Of a stretch of DNA of 64,000 nt, positions 40,457 to 51,554 are shown piece after piece; the first letter of the stretch is position 1, and each line of letters opens with the position of its first letter. The position numbers and the translations under genes are program-made. This DNA comes from Sphaerulina vaccinii (taxonomy: Eukaryota > Ascomycota > Dothideomycetes > Mycosphaerellales > Mycosphaerellaceae). The notes under the pieces are model-generated. The model did not search any database. It had not been told where the DNA came from and worked only from the letters and a program-made list of their open reading frames with translations. Location of the stretch: positions 1,612,001 through 1,676,000 of the forward strand of contig JAKUDP010000011.1 in assembly GCA_022570795.1 (NCBI GenBank). The letters are read 5' to 3'.

Positions 40457-40953
40457 CTTTGCTTAGGTTGATCAGGTTGTGGGTATGGTAGCTTAGGAAG
40501 GTTTCAGGTGAGGTCTTGGTGGAATCTCGTTCGGTGGGTGCTTGTTGTTGTGGGTTGAAGAAGTGCGAAAGCTCAGCTGATAATCTGACAACCCAAGTGA
40601 GGTACACGAGGCAGGTGCAGCCACAAACGCAACGACAGCAGCGTGCAATGATGCGTTATTTTGACAGGGTAGAGAAACAAGCAGACCAAGCTTCGTGCAG
40701 AAAGCTTGGTTTGCTTGATCGCAGGTGCCGCTAGCCCTCGTTATATCGCTCAAAGACCAATCAGTGGTCTCGTATCAGCTCGGTCAGCCCAGGGCCGCGT
40801 CAGCTACGGCATACAAACGGCTGACTGTGCAACAACGCTTTGTGGCAGTGCGTGGCTGGCGTTCGTATGCACCTGCATCACTTGACATGGATGGTTATCA
40901 ATCTAAAGGCTGAATTGTGGAATAATGCGAGCCAGATGCGACGTGTTTGCAGC
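40457..40953. promoter_or_regulatory. Divergent intergenic region of the Cys-rich gene and the ZUFSP-like gene
   Basis: 497 bp between outward-facing starts. It includes a near-perfect inverted pair AGCTTCGTGCAGAAAGCTT around 40689. If the ZUFSP-like gene has further 5' exons they would be here. Confidence 0.4.
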
Positions 40954-41996
40954 ATGTCGGCAAATCAACAAGACATCCACCGACTTGGTGTAAGTGTCCC
41001 ATTCTTGATACGAACCCAGAATGCTAATAATCTGCATCACAGAAACGAGAGCTCGGACGCCATGCCTTTGAGGAGCGCATGCCACGAAAGACAGCCGATG
41101 CTCTCAATCAGAGAGACATCAGAGTGAATGATGTGATCCCGAAGCTCACGCAACTTCTGGAACAGGACCACAATGTCGCCAAAGCATCCTTGTGTACGAG
41201 TGCAGTGGCACAAGTTTCCAAGCTCAAACATGAGGGTGCTCACTTCTGCGGATATCGCAACATTCAGATGTTGCTGTCTTCCATTCCCAAATCCTCGTCA
41301 ATTTATGCCACATCATTGGAGCAATGGCTTGGAGTACTTGAACTGCAGGAGATGATTGAACAAGCATGGGATCAGGGCTTCAACTCTCATGGCAGAATTG
41401 TCACTGGTGGTATTCGAGGGTCGCGAAAGCACATTGGAACTTCTGAGGCGGAGGCACTTCTTCTCAGTCTCGAAGTGCCTTGTACTGGCCGTGCATTCGC
41501 AGGAAAAGATGCCTGGCTCCAGCTGCTCGATTCCGTTGAGCAACACTTCTCGCACACAGGTGTACTCCCAGCGCCGCATGTTCGCGGTAAGTGGATGGGT
41601 GACCATGGCCTCCTTCTCTGCTTGCAGAGGCACACTCGAAACAGACAGAAGCACTCTCACAAATACTTACTGACCTTCGATGCTCGACATGTAGATACAG
41701 CTGCTTCTGCGCATGTCGTCGTCCAGACTGATGCTTCACCCATCTTCCTTCAACGACCTAGTCACAGCTTGACTATTGTCGGTTTCGAGAGAAGAAAGAG
41801 TGGGAGCCGTCGCTTACTGTGCTTTGATCCAGCGTGGCAGCCTCCGTCTATGATGCAGCAGGCCAGACTTTCAACCACACTCTCAAGCCTTTCTCGACGT
41901 TGCATACTGCAGATGTATCGCGAAAAAGAGCGTTACCTCAAGCGATATCATGCCTTCGAGACACTAGTCATTGATATGGAACGCCTCAATGGCTAA
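40954..41996 (+). CDS. ZUFSP/Mug105-type peptidase C78, deubiquitinase homologue
   Basis: Exon 1 (40954-40989, MSANQQDIHRLG) joins exon 2 (41043-41996) across a 53 bp intron (40990-41042; donor GTAAGT, branch GCTAATAA, acceptor CACAG) to give 329 residues. The C78 signature is clear: HFCGYRNIQMLLSSIP with nucleophile Cys81, SHSLTIVGFERR with His253, and LCFDPAW with Asp274. The His-to-Asp spacing of 21 matches that of human ZUP1 (H491, D512). ZUP1 cleaves long Lys63-linked ubiquitin chains; the fission-yeast relative is Mug105. The N-terminal zinc fingers of the human enzyme are not seen, as in the short fungal forms, unless further exons lie upstream of 40954. Substrate preference is therefore open. 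Confidence 0.88.
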
Positions 41997-42005
41997 GGTT
42001 TCTGC

Positions 42006-42986
42006 ATGAGTGGCACAGCCACAATCCTTCGAGCTGACCGGTGGTATGCCTTTCGACCCGCATTGCTTCTCTGTCGAGATTTATTGACCTTGCCACCAAC
42101 ACCTATCATGGGGATCTCTTCCGACTCCTGGCCAGTCCGGACGCAGGTACACCTGGCTCCTAGTGAGCTCCTGCCACACTCCTCGATCAATCCGGAAGCC
42201 AAGATCACGATCCTGCTAATCCATGGAGCATGCGTAAGTCGCCATGACTGGGATCTTGTCATTCCCCATCTCAAGAACTATCACCTTCTCGTTCCCGACC
42301 AGATCTGTCATGGCGAAGCTCGACACATTCAGCCATACACACTTGAGTATGCGGCCGAGGCGATAGCTCGACTCATCAAACAGCAAGGTCATGGCGGCGT
42401 GGCTCATATTGTTGGCCACAGTCTAGGAGCTCGTGTAGCGCTGCATCTGGCAGCGTACTATCCAGAGGTAGTCAGCTCGCTCCTGGTCTCTGGTGTTCCC
42501 AGGCTACCGCAAAGTCGAATGACTCCATATCTACCATATGCTGTTTGGCTGAGCCAGCGAATTGAGAAGGCTACTCCACGATCAATCAAGCGCTGGCTGA
42601 TGGATGGCACCGATATGCTAGAGGTTGACTTGACTTTGTGCACTCTCGACTTCGACAAGGAGATCTTCTCAAACTCTTTGACCACGATCGACCTGCCAAC
42701 TGCATGGGAAGCCCGAAGCTTGGTCATTGCCGCAACGAAGAGAGGCATCTTGCCAACGAACGATAATGTTGAGGTCGCGAAGAAGGTGATTGAGATTGGT
42801 CGTATACAGAATAGCGCAACTTTAGGTGTCATTCATCGAGGCTTTGGGCATCCGTGGAATAGACAAGACCCGAAACTGTTTGCAGAGGTCATCGAGGTTT
42901 GGGTGGACGAGAAAGAAGTGCTGCCAGCTGGTTTCGAACGTCTGAACTCCACTTCCGGTGTGAATGAAAGTCCAGTGAGGCTCTAA
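42006..42986 (+). CDS. Alpha/beta hydrolase
   Basis: 326 residues from the first Met at 42006, only 9 bases after the preceding stop; MGISSDSWPVRTQ at 42108 (292 residues) is an alternative and more likely start. The fold markers are the oxyanion strand ITILLIHGACVSRHDWDLVI, the nucleophile elbow VGHSLGARVAL (Ser of GHSLG), and a late His in HRGFGHPWNRQDP. The acid is probably the Asp in ATKRGILPTNDNV. This is a serine hydrolase of the epoxide hydrolase/haloperoxidase-like shape; substrate unknown. One exon. The very short gap to the ZUFSP-like gene implies overlapping UTRs with it. Confidence 0.85.
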   Translation: MSGTATILRADRWYAFRPALLLCRDLLTLPPTPIMGISSDSWPVRTQVHLAPSELLPHSSINPEAKITILLIHGACVSRHDWDLVIPHLKNYHLLVPDQICHGEARHIQPYTLEYAAEAIARLIKQQGHGGVAHIVGHSLGARVALHLAAYYPEVVSSLLVSGVPRLPQSRMTPYLPYAVWLSQRIEKATPRSIKRWLMDGTDMLEVDLTLCTLDFDKEIFSNSLTTIDLPTAWEARSLVIAATKRGILPTNDNVEVAKKVIEIGRIQNSATLGVIHRGFGHPWNRQDPKLFAEVIEVWVDEKEVLPAGFERLNSTSGVNESPVRL

Positions 42987-43225
42987 TGCACGCAGGTTGC
43001 TCGGAGCCGATATATAGCTGCAGCCTACATCCTTCGTTGGATCAAGCTAAGCCGAGTTCGGTATACAGCTCGTAGCCCGATTCCACTTCGCTTCAGCTTG
43101 CGTACACTGCATCTCGAACGCTTTCACATATCGTCGCAAAATGGTCTGATGTTGATGGCAGGCATCGAGTCGTAGCGCCTCTAAAGTGCAACGAATAGCA
43201 CAAAACCAAAACCCAAGCCGCCTCA

Positions 43226-44839
43226 ATGTTATATCGTGGAAAGCCAGGAAAAGGTTGCGCGGAGTGCAGGAAGAAGAGAACCAGAGTCCGTCGCAGAGTG
43301 CTTCTTGAAGTCGTCTCTGGTTCGCTGATTGAAGTGTAGTGTAATCTAGCTCGACCATCGTGTGCACAGTGCATCCGAGCTGGCCGGAAGTGCTCAGGTT
43401 ATCGGGATCTGGACAGCCTGCGATTGGTGGACGAGACAAGATCTGTACGCTCGAAAGCCTCATCGATCAGCAGCTCGTCTTCTGGCTCAGATTCTGCTTC
43501 CAGCTCAGAGCGGTCCCGTAGGTCATCGACACCGGGGTCCAGCTACTTCAGCGCGTATGCTCAGGATGTGGCTTGCATCCCGGCCTTTGCGACTCCCTCC
43601 TTCTGTATGACTTATGCAGCCACCAACCTGTTCTTCGATCGTTACATTAGTGTCTGGCTCGATCACTCCAAGAACGAGCTGGACTTTGTGGCACCCATGT
43701 ATGGCGAAGCCGCACCAGATGGTATGCTGGCAAACATAGTCTCGGCACTAGGGTTTGCCTCATTGCCCAAGCATATGGTCGACAAGTCTTTAAGCTTATT
43801 GGCTACCGAGAAGTATGCAGCAGCTTTACGCCAAACGCAAAGAGCACTTCGAGATCCAGTCCTCAGCAAGAAAGATGAGACTATGGCCACGATAGTCCTA
43901 CTCGGATTGCATGAGCTCGTTGGCTCAGAAGAAGTCGAGACCGATGGTGATCGACTTTCGGCTCACTTGACCGGAGCTATCCAACTGATGCAGCTCCGTG
44001 GTGATCACGGCATGATACATGTTGATCAGCACAAAATGTATCATCGAGTGAGCTCTCAGGTCGAGCTTTACTGTTTGCATGGCCGCCGACCAATTCCAAC
44101 GGCACTCTTGGCTTTCGAGAAGTCCATGCGTAGCCACTTCCACGCAGAAGAGATCATGGCAGCCGAGTTGCTGCACATTGCCGCGCGGTTGTGTGAAATA
44201 CTGGCTTCCACTACTCTGATCGAGCTGAACAGAGCAGATGACTCCGTCAGTTGTCTCGAGCAGATCGAAGAAGATCTTGACGCTTGGGTCGCATGCCTGT
44301 CATTCCGTTTCAGAGCAGAGAGAGTACCTTTATGCATGTCAGCAGAGAACTTCCTCACTCATCAGGATATCTACTACAACGACATCGCGGCAAGTGTCAT
44401 GAACAGATATCATTGCATTCGCATCGTGGCTAATGAGGAGATCGTTCGTCTCGTCCAAGCACAACTGGCAGCCTCTACCGATGGCCACCATGACCAGCAG
44501 GATCGGCTGAGGATTGCCACTTACACCATATCGAAGATCTCCGAGGACGTGGCGTACAGCCTCCCTCACTTCTTTGGCAACGAGGCTTGTAGGAACTATC
44601 CAAGTCTTGGAGTAGGCGCCGATAGACCTAACATGTATTGCGGTCTTGCGTGCTTAATGCCCATATATTATGCCTCGAATCCTGATAGAGTCCCTCCTGC
44701 AATGTACAAGTGGATGATTCGACACCTGGAGATCATAGCATTTGATATCGGAATACCGCAAGCTCGCCCGCTCTTGGCTGAGAGGCTGCTTGCCTGTGTT
44801 GGAAACGTTGGTGTTGGAAACGAAAGAAGAGAAGAGTAG
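43226..44839 (+). CDS. Zn2Cys6 transcription factor
   Basis: Exon 1 (43226-43285, MLYRGKPGKGCAECRKKRTR) and exon 2 (43340-44839) join across a 54 bp intron with a GTCCGT donor, giving 519 residues. Splicing completes a textbook zinc cluster: Cys11-x2-Cys14-x6-Cys21-x6-Cys28-x2-Cys31-x6-Cys38, with CNLARPSCAQCIRAGRKC immediately after the junction. The exact six-residue spacing across the junction confirms the splice site. A Ser-rich linker (SSISSSSSGSDSASSSE) follows, then an all-helical regulatory domain of the fungal_trans_2 kind. It is a nuclear regulator; targets unknown. Without the intron the cluster would be lost and the protein would seem to start at a later Val codon. Confidence 0.92.
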
Positions 44840-45919
44840 TGCTTCCGCTTCTCATATTCTACAATACTGAGATGCCTGCTGGTGCTCCAAACGAATGATA
44901 GCCTTGAAGTGGCAAAGGACTCGCGGCACAGCGAACTCAGATCCTATTGCGGAGACTCGGCCCTAGCCAATCCTGAATGTCTGGTCGGACGTGGCGCCGT
45001 GTGACAGCACCCTGACAGCGTTCCTGATCCTCAAGCTTGGGATCTGAAACGTGGACTCGACACAAAGCCGTGGCTTTGCTGATAACACAAATCTGCTACC
45101 TGGATACGATCTCCGCGCCAGGAAGTCTTTCAGCTGGACCGGCGGTTCTGTTGTCTGTTGTGAATTGCAGTGCTTTCAGGATGTTGCTTGCCTTGTAGGA
45201 GGTCGATGCGAGGTCCTTGTAACTCTTGTCGTGCCTCGAGCGGTCTCCATAGTTTTACGCACTTCATCGGCCCTACTGGGCACCTTCGAGAATCCTGATG
45301 CGGCCGAAAATCCTGTGTGTTGAGTTGTTGAAGGTCTATTTCTGCAAAGAAATGTGGAAATTGTGACTGATCCTTGTCGTGGCGGCCGCAATCGGCATAT
45401 GTCCCGCTTTTATGCTTCTCCACGCGATCAACAGTGCTGTGTAACGAAGACCTCGCTTGCAGTCGACTGCACTTGTATGGCTCGAGCAAGTAAGGCTGAG
45501 TCTTTGATGAATCTTGGAAACGCCACAGGCACGCAGGGCGAAACATCGAATGAGTCTCTTTGCGGTCCGCTTCGCGGAAGCCATATCCGTGTTGGCTTCC
45601 TTCCTCGCTTGCGATCCGGCGTGTGGTGTAGTGGATGCAGGTACTTGATCCTTCGCGCTGGCCCAACTCGTGGAGACAGACAATATTTCGAACATAAGTG
45701 TCCACGGGCTAAGTTCAGTTTTCCTGTTTCGACCCCACAGCAATGCACGAACACTGTAGCAACCACGCTTCCGCCTGATGCGAACTTCACTTAAAAGTCT
45801 GAACCTTCCAACAATCCGGGGAAACGACCTTCGCTCGAGCGCACACCTGCCAAAATCAGCCAACCTTCTGCGAAACACCATAGACATACACACCAGAACT
45901 CACCATACAACAACGAATC
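44840..45919. other. Intergenic, no convincing gene
   Basis: 1.08 kb. Two overlapping minus-strand frames (45130-45705 and 45336-45893) of about 190 codons each are Arg/His/Ser-rich without any family resemblance and mutually exclusive; treated as incidental. Confidence 0.5.
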
Positions 45920-46694
45920 ATGGTTCAACCTCGACCGCTGGCATCAGCCGCACTGGTCAGCTATGCCCTCGCCTCACCAAGTCAAGACAGCCAGGACTCA
46001 GTCCAGCTCTTCATCGACAACATGGTGGGCAATGACCGACCTCGAGCCAGCATGCATTGACTAACAATAAGTGCCAGGATCCTAACGCACAGTGGGCCGC
46101 GTCAGTACAGCACGCTTGCGATGGCAGCACGACTTACGTGGTGTCGATGACCTCTGCCCCGGGTGGCGGAGGCGGCCAGAGAGCGACCATCACCGAGGGC
46201 TCCAACTTCTTCCAGGCCACGACTCCAGCAGTCTACAGCGAGACAAGCGCAACCATGTACGAATCTTGCGCGCTCAACACGGCCGAGTCATCTGCTTCTT
46301 GTGTGGTCACTGTGGTGGCACAGAACTTCAACACCGCGGCGCCTGCAATTTCGAAGACTATCAGCTACAGTAAGTATAGTGCGCCAGATGCATCGAGTCT
46401 GCCCAATAGCCCGGAGCTCAAAGCGCACCAAGGGAACAAGCCCCTGGACAGCGAGTGTTGAAACAGCTCCAAGGTATCAGAGAACCCTGTCACTGACAAC
46501 TTTCAGACCTCACCGGCACAGGCTACTACCAGTATGACGTCCAAGTCACCGCTGGTGCTGATCACACTGCTAATGGCGGTGCTTGCCTGGCCAAGGTCAA
46601 CAATGCCAACACTAATGCTGCCTTCGGCTCAAGAGGAGTCTTCCTTACAGCAGCCGCGATTCTGACATGCGTGGGTGGCGTACTTTGGATGTAA
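45920..46694 (+). CDS. Secreted, probably GPI-anchored small surface protein
   Basis: Three exons: 45920-46024, 46078-46369 and 46507-46694, with introns of 53 bp (46025-46077) and 137 bp (46370-46506), giving 194 residues. It begins with a moderately hydrophobic leader (MVQPRPLASAALVSYALASP). The mature part has few cysteines, a Gly run (APGGGGGQRATITEGSNFFQ) and potential N-glycosylation (NLTGTGYYQYDV). It ends in a small-residue site followed by a hydrophobic tail (GVFLTAAAILTCVGGVLWM), the layout of a GPI attachment signal. It is likely exported to plasma membrane or wall; the family is fungal and uncharacterised. Phases of all three exons agree (105 + 292 + 188 bases). Confidence 0.8.
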
Positions 46695-48036
46695 GTTCGT
46701 GGAAAAGTCTCGATGATGTGTACAAGATCTGCTTTCACGGTCAGCACGCTGGAGTTTGGAGTCAGGATGGGAGATACCCGACGCGATGCGATGTTCACGA
46801 TGATTGTAATGCGAGACAGAGCACAGCATACAAGGTCACCAGAGCCGCCAGACCTTTGCAGACTTACCAGAAATGATCTGCTGCAAACACGCCACTCGAT
46901 CTCCTTTCTTGCTCTCATTTTTGCGCAATGCCCGATCGATTCACCTAATTGCCTGTCTGTGCTACCCTTACATCTGTGCTGCTCGGCAGACGCGCGATAT
47001 CAGTACTCGGGATAGCGACAATTACACAAGTCGTCGACACCGGACGTCGAGTGAAGTACCAACTGTGCTGCTCTTGCCAGGAGCTTATAAGCTGGCTGCT
47101 CTTGAGGATCGCGCTATGTCGACGCTCCAGACTATGCTCTCCACGAAAGTATGGTCACTTCGTTCGTCGACACTTGCGTGATTCCCACCTCGTGGACATG
47201 CTATCGCGCATTCGCCGAAACCGACCTACCAACATGGGCCAGATCTCACTGCCCTCTACGGATGGTCTTCGAGTCATCCTTATTGCTCATATCCCTCCTG
47301 CATTTCGAATGGGCGATCGATATATGTGCGAAGCGTGAACCGATACACGTGTCTATTATTGGCGTTCGAAAGGTTTTGCGTACATCAGAACCCAAGGCTG
47401 ACCGGATCCAATTCGCGTCTCGTTGATACAGCCGCCTTCAAATACCGAGATCAACAAGCAGGAAGGGCTCGCGGAACGAGTTGAGCGTACGCCTGCAGAA
47501 CGATGTAACGCTGCGCGTACAGAATCGTGTCTTCAACACGCCCGACTCCCGACATATGCAAAAAGCTCGGGCGGCAGGGCTGCTCGGCAGCGTTCCGAGT
47601 GCCGTGAAGTGTCCTTTCGTGACGTCGTTTTGTGTTGCTTCTGCCAAACTGCAGCATGCCTCTAACCACTCCCATGGAGGTTTTCTCGGTTCGCATGAAT
47701 CCTTCACTTGAGCATCGATCGTGTCGCGCGGTTAAGCCCAATCACAAGCTTCTCAAGGATTTCTTACGAACAGCCAAGCTCTCCTGACGTCGTTGTTATG
47801 GATCCACCATACCATTTCAAGCAAAAAGCATCATAACAGACTCCACCACACGTGCCGGCTCGCGATGGCACTGAGCACATGGCAATGACGAAGCATTTTC
47901 AGGAATCTACTGGTGCCCTTGGGGACTCCGGCTCCACTGCGATGTTACTCCCATATATCGCGTCTCCCCGTGGAGTGTGCATTGAGTCTAGGTCTAATCA
48001 CATTCTTCTTCATACCTCGCTTGACGTGTTTGGCCC
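46695..48036. other. Intergenic, no gene seen
   Basis: 1.34 kb upstream of the sugar transporter, a long promoter-sized gap. Short frames on both strands only. No RNA gene or repeat recognised. Confidence 0.5.
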
Positions 48037-49997
48037 ATGATGAACCGATTCAGGTTGAGCAAAGACAGGAAGGTGGAGAGTGGAGCCACTACACCAGATC
48101 ACAAGGATGGCGCCGCAACAGCAGCAGGAGCAGAGAAGAGGTCGGTGGACAACCAACACCATGGGGATCTGGAGAAAGATGGAGCAGCTGCAGATGGAGA
48201 TAAGACTAGGTTGTTGAGACCTTACACTTTCGCGCTCGCAGCGATTGTCAGTATTGGTGGCTTCATCTTTGGCTATGATACGGGTCAGATCAGTGGGTAA
48301 GCATGGATTGAAAGAGTATACGGCACAGTTGCGCAGCAAAGGCTGATCATGCGCAGATTCCTCGAAATGCCTAACTTCCTCATGCGATTCCACAACGTCG
48401 GCACCTCCTCCGACCCCAATTCTTCAGACTACTATGCTTTCACAGATGCTGTCTCTGGAACTATAGTCGGCCTCCTCTCCATCGGCACGATGTTTGGTGC
48501 TCTATGCTCAGCGCCCATTGCGGATCGGTTTGGCAGGAAAGTCTGCATCATCTGCTGGAACCTCATCTTCTGCGTGGGCGTGGTCATCCAGATGGCCTCG
48601 GAAGACAAATGGTACCAGGTGGCTCTGGGGAGATGGGTAGCTGGTCTAGGTGTCGGAGGCCTCAGCGTGCTGACCCCCATGTACCAGTCTGAAACGGCAC
48701 CTCGCTACATCAGAGGAGCAATGGTCGGGTGCTACCAACTATTCATCACCCTTGGCATTCTCGTGGCATATCTCATCAATTTCGGGACGGAGGCCAACGA
48801 GAACGCCTCAGCATGGCGCATTCCTATGGGCGTGGGTTTCATCCCTCCAGTGCTCATGATCATCGGAATTTGCTTCCTACCTGAGTCACCTAGATGGGAC
48901 TACCGCCACAACAACATCGAACGCGCTCGCCGCACGATCGCACGTTCTTATGGTGTTACAATCGGACACTGGGAAGTCAACCGCGAGATGAGCGAGATCA
49001 CGGCGAAATATGATGCCGAATTCGCTGGCGGAGGCAAACCTAAGTGGTACGAAATCTTCACTGGACCTCGCATGGCATACCGCACGCTTCTGGGAGTGAC
49101 GATGCAAGCATTGCAGCAGCTTACTGGTAAGTCTGGCGTTAGCATTTGGGTGGTACTGAAGCTAACAAACTCGTAGGTGCCAACTTCTTCTTCTACTATG
49201 GCACAACCATCTTCCAAGCTACCGGATTGAGCAACAGCTACGTGACGAGCATCATCCTCGGTGCCGTCAACTTTGCGTTTACCTTCCCAGGGCTGTATGT
49301 CATTGAGAAAGCCGGTCGTCGAGGCGCTCTCATCTGGGGTGCCGCCTGGATGTTCATGTGCTTTATGGTGTTTTCCTCAGTTGGACACTTCTCGCTCAAC
49401 CAGCAGACGCCAACGGACACACCCAAGGCAGGAGCCGCCATGATCGTCTTTGCTTGTCTTTTCATTGCTGGTTACGCGATGACCTGGGGTCCAGTGATAT
49501 GGGTAGTGGTTGGCGAGCTCTACCCTACCAGGTACAGGACAATGTGCATGGGCCTGGCATCTTCGTCTAACTGGATCTGGAACTTCTTGATCTCATTCTT
49601 CTCGCCATTCATCACAAGCGCGATCGACTTTCAGTACGGCTACATCTTCGCCGCATGCTGTTTCATCTCGATCCCGATCGTATACTTCTTCCTGGAAGAG
49701 CACCAGGGCAGGAGTCTCGAAGAGATCGACACAATGTACATTACGCATGTTCCTCCACGAAAGAGCTCGAAGTGGGAGCCACCAGCTGGAGAGGAGCTTG
49801 TGACAGCCGATGCTCTTTACCTGACGCCTGGCGCACGAGGCATCAGGAAGGCAGATGCTGCTGGTATGGAAGGCGAGCAGAGGGTCGAGAACTTGCCTCC
49901 TGCGACTGAGCAACATGGCATCCATGAGGCTCATGATGATCTGCCGATGGCGAGCGGCGTTCGTGGCATGTCTTACTCGCAACCGCATGTATCATGA
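48037..49997 (+). CDS. MFS hexose transporter
   Basis: Three exons: 48037-48296, 48357-49126 and 49177-49997, with introns of 60 and 50 bp, giving 616 residues. It is a sugar/H+ symporter-type major facilitator with twelve predicted membrane segments. Marks of the family are GGFIFGYDTGQISG in helix 1, the ADRFGRK loop, GRWVAGLGVGGLSVLTPMYQSETAP, LPESPRWDYRHNNIERARR, QALQQLTGANFFFYYGTTIF and VVVGELYPTRYRTMCMGLA. A hydrophilic N-terminal 70 residues and a long cytosolic C-terminus (about 85 residues, Glu/Ala-rich) flank the core. The QQLTGANFFFYYG pattern is that of fungal glucose/hexose carriers such as Hxt/Ght relatives; exact sugar not determined. The second intron falls exactly inside the LTG-ANF motif. 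Confidence 0.95.
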
Positions 49998-50246
49998 GGA
50001 GAAGACGAACTTGTACGATAGCATAGGGATGAAAGGAGTTCAGTGATGTTAGATACCCATAGCGATTCGAACCACATTTTCATCACGTACGCCTCAACTT
50101 GCACCGCCACAAGCGCCACAAGTCTTGGATTGACGCTTTCCTTTCCACTTTCCAGTTCTCACGCGACATCTGCCATACAACAACGAACATCAACATTACC
50201 GTGGCGACTATCATCCCCCGAAAACAGCTCCAGCATCTCCAGTACC

Positions 50247-50960
50247 ATGTCATCTCGAACGGCCCCGAACCAAGATGAGCCCACGCCAGCCACTCTACCA
50301 AGAACTGGAATCATGGACCTCCCAAAAGAGCTTCTTCTCCAAATCACATCAGAAGTGCTGACAAGGTCCAAACCAATAACCCTCCGCCAACCACAAGAAC
50401 GCCGCTGGACACATGAAATCGCCAACCTCCGCGATATACCACAGTGGTCGAAAGACGCATGGCTCGACCGCCACCAAGGGCTTCCATCACGAAAACGCCA
50501 ACGTAAATCCCCACTCCTCAAATTGATTCTCGCATGCAAAGAGTTCTATTTCGCTGGAATTGAGGCCTATTACTCCAAGAACACGTTCCAATTCGACTCT
50601 CTCCACCACTTCAGGACTTTCTCGGAGAAGCTGGAAACGAGACAGAAGATGCTTATTGAGAGGGTGAATATCGAGGTCATGTATTGCAAGAAGACGAAGC
50701 ATGAAGACCCGCCGGTATATGTTCCTATGGAAGCGGGAAACTTTGCCACTCATGGCGATTTGTTGGAGGGCTTTGTAAAGCTGAAGCATGCTGGTATTAT
50801 GTGTAAGGTGGAGAAGACGAGTGTCTACATGGCCGCTGCTAGTCGCGCGAGGCCTGTGAAGCAAGCGATCAAGAGGGACGTGATAGAGAACTGGCGGAGT
50901 AGGAGGGACGTTATTCTGTTCGAATTTCCAAGGGAGTGGGGATTGCTGGAGGATAAGTGA
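50247..50960 (+). CDS. F-box-like or unknown fungal protein
   Basis: 237 residues from MSSRTAPNQDEPTPATLPRT. The frame is open from 50043, but the first 68 residues are Ser/Thr-rich leader. GIMDLPKELLLQITSEVLTR is a fair F-box N-terminal half (L-P-x-E-L-L-x-x-I). It is followed after a charged insertion by PLLKLILACKEFYFAGIEAY and YSKNTFQFDSLHHFRTF, the arrangement of short Dothideomycete F-box-like proteins. The C-terminus is basic and ends EFPREWGLLEDK. No substrate-binding repeats are present. Ubiquitin-ligase involvement is inference. Confidence 0.62.
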   Translation: MSSRTAPNQDEPTPATLPRTGIMDLPKELLLQITSEVLTRSKPITLRQPQERRWTHEIANLRDIPQWSKDAWLDRHQGLPSRKRQRKSPLLKLILACKEFYFAGIEAYYSKNTFQFDSLHHFRTFSEKLETRQKMLIERVNIEVMYCKKTKHEDPPVYVPMEAGNFATHGDLLEGFVKLKHAGIMCKVEKTSVYMAAASRARPVKQAIKRDVIENWRSRRDVILFEFPREWGLLEDK

Positions 50961-51554
50961 AGGCATGGAGTTGTCGCATCCGATGCTCTGGAGACAGTGA
51001 ACACTATCACAGCAAGGCGTATTGTCGCGCCTACAGACCCGACTGCATGATGATGCTAATTTCAGGATGCCAGAACGACAAGACACTCGACGAAGTCTGC
51101 CAACTGGCCAAGCACTGTCTGGTCTTGGCTAGGCGGTCGATCTGCACCGCTTTTCTGTTCTAGGGAGGGCACATATGAGTATGGTGATGGTAGCGTGGAA
51201 GCTGGGTGTTATGGCAAGGTACCCGCATATCATGTCAAACCTCCAGAAGGGTACGCGCGAGATCGCCGCTGCGCTGGGGTATTGGTGGAAGGTCCTTATC
51301 CGCCGGATCCTGGAGCGCATATTGGGTTCCCGATTACATGAAAATACAAGTGATCATGGCAGCGAGCTAAGCGTAAGCATGAGGTATAAGCGATTCTACG
51401 TATGACTGTACCTGCAGTAAGCAAGTCATGGACATGGAGAAGAGATGAGGTGTCGTGAAAGTCATTGTGGTACTACAGAATTGTGCCACCCAGAAGTATC
51501 CATCTCCGCACCACTCAGCACATTACCACTTGGGTCTTCAACTTCGAAGCGCCA
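50961..51554. other. Intergenic between convergent genes, no gene seen
   Basis: 594 bp of converging 3' flanks with only short incidental frames. Confidence 0.5.

Noticed and set aside
45130..45893. Two overlapping minus-strand frames of about 190 codons
   Set aside because: They overlap each other in different frames, are Arg/His/Ser-rich, and show no motif or splice logic.
46370..46506. 137 bp intron of the GPI-type gene as a third introner-like element
   Set aside because: Length fits but the sequence shares neither end block with the BTB introns and lacks complementary ends.
50055..50115. Minus-strand GGTTCGAATC resembling a tRNA B box
   Set aside because: Flanking bases do not form a T-arm, and no acceptor stem, D-arm or anticodon arm can be drawn.
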